Positions 14,158 to 16,568 of a stretch of 16,568 nucleotides of DNA are shown one piece after another; positions within the stretch are counted from its first letter, which is position 1; every line of letters begins with the position of its first letter. A program made the translations under genes and the position numbers. The stretch is from SIG447 sp045577075 (GTDB lineage: Bacteria > Bacillota > Clostridia > UMGS1883 > UMGS1540). The notes below the pieces were generated by a model, which worked only from the letters and a program-made list of their open reading frames with translations, was not told the DNA's origin and ran no database searches. The stretch is taken from contig JAZNHR010000015.1 in the NCBI GenBank assembly GCA_045577075.1, positions 1 to 16,568 on the forward strand. The letters are read 5' to 3'.

Positions 14158-14313
14158 ATGGGTTTATTTGGTGGATGTGGCTGTGGTGGTAACAGCAATA
14201 ATTCCTGTCTTTGGATCATCATCATTTTCGTACTGCTTTTCTGCTGCGGCAATGGCAACGGCAATAATATCCTAGGCAGCAACTGCGGCTGCAATAACAA
14301 CTGCTGCGACTAA
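14158..14313 (+). CDS. Cys/Gly/Asn-rich single-span membrane micropeptide 1
   Basis: 51 residues. An N-terminal MGLFGGCGCGG patch, a hydrophobic span at about 18-30 (LWIIIIFVLLFCC), and a C-terminal Gly/Asn/Cys tail ending in NNNCCD. Eight cysteines are present. It resembles the short Clostridial proteins that databases call chorion-class high-cysteine HCB-type proteins; the name is from look-alike composition, and function is unknown. The ATG at 14158 is chosen because AAGGAGGA (14143-14150) is seven bases before it; an upstream TTG at 14098 would run through the inverted repeat. Probably co-transcribed with the next gene (26-base gap). Confidence 0.8.
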   Translation: MGLFGGCGCGGNSNNSCLWIIIIFVLLFCCGNGNGNNILGSNCGCNNNCCD

Positions 14314-14339
14314 TTCATTTTTAGAAAGGAGACCGTCAC

Positions 14340-14456
14340 ATGAACAACTGCTACGCAAATAACAATCAAAACAACTGCTGTGAGTGGATTATCTGGATTA
14401 TCATTATCTTTATTATCCTGAATTGCTGCTGCAATAACGGCAATAGCTGCTGCTAA
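14340..14456 (+). CDS. Cys/Asn-rich single-span membrane micropeptide 2
   Basis: 38 residues, the second member of a tandem pair. The N-terminus is Asn/Cys-rich (MNNCYANNNQNNCCEW), followed by a hydrophobic span (about 17-27, IIWIIIIFIIL), then a CCCNNG...CC tail. Eight cysteines in 38 residues. It starts at an ATG with AAAGGAG (14326-14332) at suitable spacing, and ends with TAA at 14454. The shape matches micropeptide 1 (Cys/Asn head, Ile-rich span, Cys tail), but the sequences are not simple copies. Its role is not known to me; a redox, metal-binding or membrane-structure role would be a guess. A terminator follows. Confidence 0.75.
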   Translation: MNNCYANNNQNNCCEWIIWIIIIFIILNCCCNNGNSCC

Positions 14457-14482
14457 TCAAAAACTGTACTTTATCGGATAGC

Positions 14483-14508
14483 GGGCGGATTTTTCCGCCC
14501 CTATTTTG
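14483..14508 (+). terminator. Intrinsic terminator after the micropeptide pair
   Basis: GGGCGGA (14483-14489), loop TTTT, TCCGCCC (14494-14500), then CTATTTTG on the plus strand. The stem is perfect but the U-tract is broken by CTA. It abuts the stop codon of the converging rdgB gene at 14501; on the minus strand it has no U-tract. Confidence 0.7.
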
Positions 14509-15079
14509 TTTCCATAAAATTTTTAAAAAGCGTCAGTGCCCGTCCACGGTGGCTGATGGCGTTTTTTTCTTCTGCGCACATCTGCGCAAAAGTTTTTCCC
14601 GTTTCGGGTACAAAGAATACCGGGTCATACCCAAAGCCGTTTTCTCCTTCTGGTGCCGTTGAAATCACGCCTCTGCATTCGCCGCGGAAGGTTTTTTCCT
14701 CCCCTTCCGGCGTAACATAGGCGATAACGCTGATAAACGCCGCACCCCTGTTTTCTTCAGGCACGTCCGAAAGTTCCCTTAAAAGCTTCGCCACCCTTTC
14801 CGGGTCCGTGGCATGTTCTCCCGCATACCGCGCGGAATAAATGCCGGGAGCACCGCCTAAGGCATCTACCGTAAGCCCGGAATCGTCCGCTATCGCGGCA
14901 CTCCCCGTGGCACGGCATACGGCTCTCGCCTTAATTAGGGCATTTTCCTCGAATGTTTGCCCATTTTCTTCTATTTCTTCAAAAAAGCCTGCTTCCTGCA
15001 TCGTGACAAACGAAAACGAGGGTAAAATCCGCCGAAATTCGTTCATTTTCCCCATATTCCCCGTGGCGACGACAAGCAT
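14501..15079 (-). CDS. rdgB: XTP/dITP diphosphatase (RdgB/HAM1 family)
   Basis: 192 residues, cytoplasmic. It hydrolyses non-canonical purine triphosphates (XTP, dITP) to the monophosphate, keeping them out of nucleic acids. Motifs: ATGNMGKMNEF (5-15), TFEENALIKA (42-51), DDSGLTVDALGGAPGIYSARYAG (65-87) with the catalytic Asp at 65/66, GFGYDPVF (148-155) and ISHRGRAL (175-182). The ATG at 15079 is preferred: AAGGAG lies 8 bases upstream, while the in-frame GTG at 15088 would overlap that site. It has a promoter of its own and is divergent from rpmB. Confidence 0.95.
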   Translation of the reverse strand: MLVVATGNMGKMNEFRRILPSFSFVTMQEAGFFEEIEENGQTFEENALIKARAVCRATGSAAIADDSGLTVDALGGAPGIYSARYAGEHATDPERVAKLLRELSDVPEENRGAAFISVIAYVTPEGEEKTFRGECRGVISTAPEGENGFGYDPVFFVPETGKTFAQMCAEEKNAISHRGRALTLFKNFMETK

Positions 15080-15109
15080 ACTTTTCACTCCTTTATTCCT
15101 AGTATTCGT

Positions 15110-15138
15110 ATTATATCATACTTCCTTTTTTTTTGCAA
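15110..15138 (-). promoter_or_regulatory. Promoter of rdgB
   Basis: TTGCAA (15133-15138), a 17-base spacer and TATAAT (15110-15115), with an extended -10 TGA just upstream, on the minus strand. The surrounding 15116-15200 segment is A/T-rich and serves both this promoter and the rpmB promoter. Confidence 0.7.
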
Positions 15139-15173
15139 ATTTTTTGAAAATTATAAAAATTTAGAAAAAAGTC

Positions 15174-15202
15174 TTGTAAATTAAAAAAAGTTATGCTATA
15201 AT
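15174..15202 (+). promoter_or_regulatory. Promoter of rpmB
   Basis: TTGTAA (15174-15179), a 17-base spacer and TATAAT (15197-15202). Transcription should start near 15209, leaving a short leader before the AAGGAGGTG ribosome binding site (15231-15239). Confidence 0.8.
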
Positions 15203-15247
15203 GTATCTGTTTCAGTATGGATAGAGACCGAAGGAGGTGTAATATAT

Positions 15248-15433
15248 ATGGCAAAGTGTGATATCTGCAATAAGGGTGTTTCGTTTGGCATTCAGGTCAG
15301 CCACTCGCACAGAAGAAGCAATAAGATGTGGAAATCTAACATCAGAACAGTAAAGGCAATCGTTAACGGTACGCCGAAGACGGTGCACGTATGCTCTCGC
15401 TGCTTGCGCTCTGGTCTTGTAACGCGCGCCTAA
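15248..15433 (+). CDS. rpmB: Large-subunit ribosomal protein L28 (bL28), zinc-ribbon form
   Basis: 61 residues. AKCDICNKG begins with a CxxC pair, and VCSRC near the end supplies the second pair; this is the C+ form that binds zinc. The internal SHSHRRSNKMWKSNIR stretch is typical of bL28. It builds into the 50S subunit. The ATG follows a strong AAGGAGGTG. It is monocistronic between a promoter and a good terminator. Zinc-free (C-) paralogues exist in some Firmicutes; none is present in this window. Confidence 0.97.
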   Translation: MAKCDICNKGVSFGIQVSHSHRRSNKMWKSNIRTVKAIVNGTPKTVHVCSRCLRSGLVTRA

Positions 15434-15452
15434 AAAGCATGTTTGTGTGAGA

Positions 15453-15492
15453 GGAGATATTTGTGCCACGGCTTACAAATATCTTCTTTTTT
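15453..15492 (+). terminator. Intrinsic terminator of rpmB
   Basis: GGAGATATTTGT (15453-15464) pairs with ACAAATATCTTC (15475-15486), 12 bp including one G-U, with loop GCCACGGCTT, followed by six T residues. It separates rpmB from the downstream acyltransferase-like gene. Confidence 0.9.
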
Positions 15493-15526
15493 CATATGCA
15501 GCAGAAACTGAAAGGATTGACGTAGT

Positions 15527-16411
15527 TTGAATAAAAAACGCAAATGGGGCGACCGCAAAGATGGCAGGCGGCTCCGGACCCTCTCGCCGATCTCCATGGT
15601 TTCCCCCTATATTATGAAAACCCGTGCCGGCGCACAAAACAAGGTACACTACACGCTGGACATCGAAAATGTAGAAGAATATATCCGCAAAAAACGGCAG
15701 GAAGGGCTGAAAAGCTTTGGCGTTCTGCACGTTTTAGTGGCGGCGTATATTCGCACGGTTTCCCGCCGTCCGGCGATTAACCGTTTTATTTCCGGACAAA
15801 AAATTTATGCCCGCAATTCCATTGAAACGATCATGGCCATTAAAATGTCCATGACGCTTGACGCGCCTGACACCATGATTAAGCTGTCCTTTTCTCCGGA
15901 TGTGACTGCCGAAGATGTTTACCGTGCCTTTGTAAAGGAAATCGAAGCAAACCGCGGCGAAGGCGTAGAAGAAGAAAGTGCTTTTGATAAAACAGCTCGA
16001 ATTTTGCGGTATATTCCGGGGCTTCTCCTGAAATTCACCGTATCCCTGTTGAGTTTCCTGGATTATTTCGGGCTTCTGCCCCGTTTTCTTCTGAAGGTAA
16101 GCCCCTTCCACGGCTCCATGGTCATTACGTCCATGGGTTCCTTAGGGATTCCGCCCATTTATCATCATTTGTACGACTTCGGGAATATTCCCCTTTTCAT
16201 TGCATACGGTGCAAAGAAGAAAATGATTGTTCCCCAGCGCGGCACGTGTGCGCCGGAATATAAAAAATTCCTGGATTTTACCGTAACCACCGACGAGCGA
16301 ATTTGTGACGGTTATTATTTCGCTTCTGCTCTTAAGGTGCTTTGCAATATACTGGAAAACCCGGATGTGCTGGATGCGCCGCCGGCGGAAGTTGTCTATG
16401 ATATAGACTAA
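15527..16411 (+). CDS. Stand-alone 2-oxoacid dehydrogenase E2-like acyltransferase domain protein, with substituted active site
   Basis: 294 residues. The fold resembles the chloramphenicol-acetyltransferase-like catalytic domain of E2 subunits: HVLVAAYIRTVSRRP (68-82), SMGSLGIPPIYHHLYDFGN (202-220, the trimer-core region) and the C-terminal TTDERICDGYYFASAL (254-269). In true E2 and CAT proteins the last motif is HxxxDG; here Glu257 stands where the catalytic His is expected, while Asp261-Gly262 are kept. There is no lipoyl domain, no peripheral subunit-binding domain and no E1 or E3 gene nearby, so a role in an oxoacid dehydrogenase complex is unlikely. The start is TTG at 15527, after AAAGGA; the conserved-looking RKDGRRLRTLSP stretch (10-21) argues for this early start over the ATG 23 codons in. 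A hydrophobic segment at about 164-190 could touch the membrane. Function unknown. Confidence 0.78.
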   Translation: MNKKRKWGDRKDGRRLRTLSPISMVSPYIMKTRAGAQNKVHYTLDIENVEEYIRKKRQEGLKSFGVLHVLVAAYIRTVSRRPAINRFISGQKIYARNSIETIMAIKMSMTLDAPDTMIKLSFSPDVTAEDVYRAFVKEIEANRGEGVEEESAFDKTARILRYIPGLLLKFTVSLLSFLDYFGLLPRFLLKVSPFHGSMVITSMGSLGIPPIYHHLYDFGNIPLFIAYGAKKKMIVPQRGTCAPEYKKFLDFTVTTDERICDGYYFASALKVLCNILENPDVLDAPPAEVVYDID

Positions 16412-16504
16412 GCAAAAAGGGGATGTAAAAAAAAGTCCAGACCGCAAAAAGGCTGAATATTCTACTGAAAAGAAATAATAAAATTCAATATCTTAACAAA
16501 AACG

Positions 16505-16539
16505 AAGAAAAACTTCAAATTTTTGAAGTTTTTCTTTTT
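16505..16539. terminator. A/T-rich hairpin terminator after the E2-like gene
   Basis: AAGAAAAACTTCAAA (16505-16519) is followed two bases later by its exact reverse complement (16522-16536), then TTT. The perfect symmetry would also work on the other strand, where A residues at 16496-16504 give a T-rich run. The 93 bases between the gene and the hairpin (16412-16504) are purine-rich and hold no gene that I can see. Confidence 0.75.
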
Positions 16540-16568
16540 GTATGATGCCTTTTTGCTATGAAACAAAC

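Noticed and set aside
16412..16452. Two copies of GCAAAAAGG (16412 and 16444) and its reverse complement near 16548
   Set aside because: Short, low-complexity motif in an A-rich stretch; no longer repeat or mobile-element end is visible.

Overview
The window looks like chromosomal DNA of a Gram-positive Firmicute, most likely an anaerobic clostridium. The reasons are strong AGGAGG-type ribosome binding sites, frequent GTG/TTG starts, a T-box leader, an S-layer-homology (SLH) surface protein, a VanZ-family protein, a zinc-ribbon type L28, a YmfF/YmfH-like M16 pair and small Cys-rich membrane peptides. I see no rRNA, tRNA, insertion sequence, phage gene or CRISPR array. The species cannot be named from the sequence alone.

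Layout. (1) 1-686, minus: 5' end of an AMP-forming acyl-CoA synthetase that runs off the window. (2) 829-2085, plus: murA, divergent from gene 1 and closed by a bidirectional hairpin that holds its own stop codon. (3) 2101-4950, minus: a two-domain protein (TIM-barrel sugar isomerase/epimerase-like plus acyl-CoA ligase) preceded by a complete T-box riboswitch and a near-consensus promoter. (4) 4939-8467, minus: a 979-residue SLH surface protein with its own promoter and terminator, then a vanZ-family gene just behind that terminator. (5) 8494-14043, minus: a compact operon of glycolipid-type glycosyltransferase, CCA-adding enzyme, two M16 peptidase-like proteins and lgt, in transcription order, with overlapping ends. 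(6) 14100-14500, plus: a perfect inverted repeat, then two tandem Cys/Asn-rich single-span membrane micropeptides and a terminator. (7) 14501-15138, minus: rdgB-type nucleotide pyrophosphatase. (8) 15174-16539, plus: rpmB with promoter and terminator, then a stand-alone 2-oxoacid dehydrogenase E2-like acyltransferase domain with an altered active site, closed by an A/T-rich hairpin.

Common theme: much of the content concerns the cell envelope (murA, lgt, diacylglycerol-type glycosyltransferase, SLH protein, VanZ family, Cys-rich membrane peptides), mixed with housekeeping genes (CCA addition, L28, nucleotide-pool cleaning). The most unusual locus is the T-box-controlled fusion at 2101-4950. 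A tRNA-sensing riboswitch normally governs aminoacyl-tRNA synthetases or amino-acid synthesis and transport genes; here its terminator lies directly in front of an acyl-CoA ligase fused to a metal-binding TIM barrel. Both the mutually exclusive antiterminator and terminator can be drawn from the sequence. The next most interesting locus is the micropeptide pair with the inverted repeat in its divergent upstream region.
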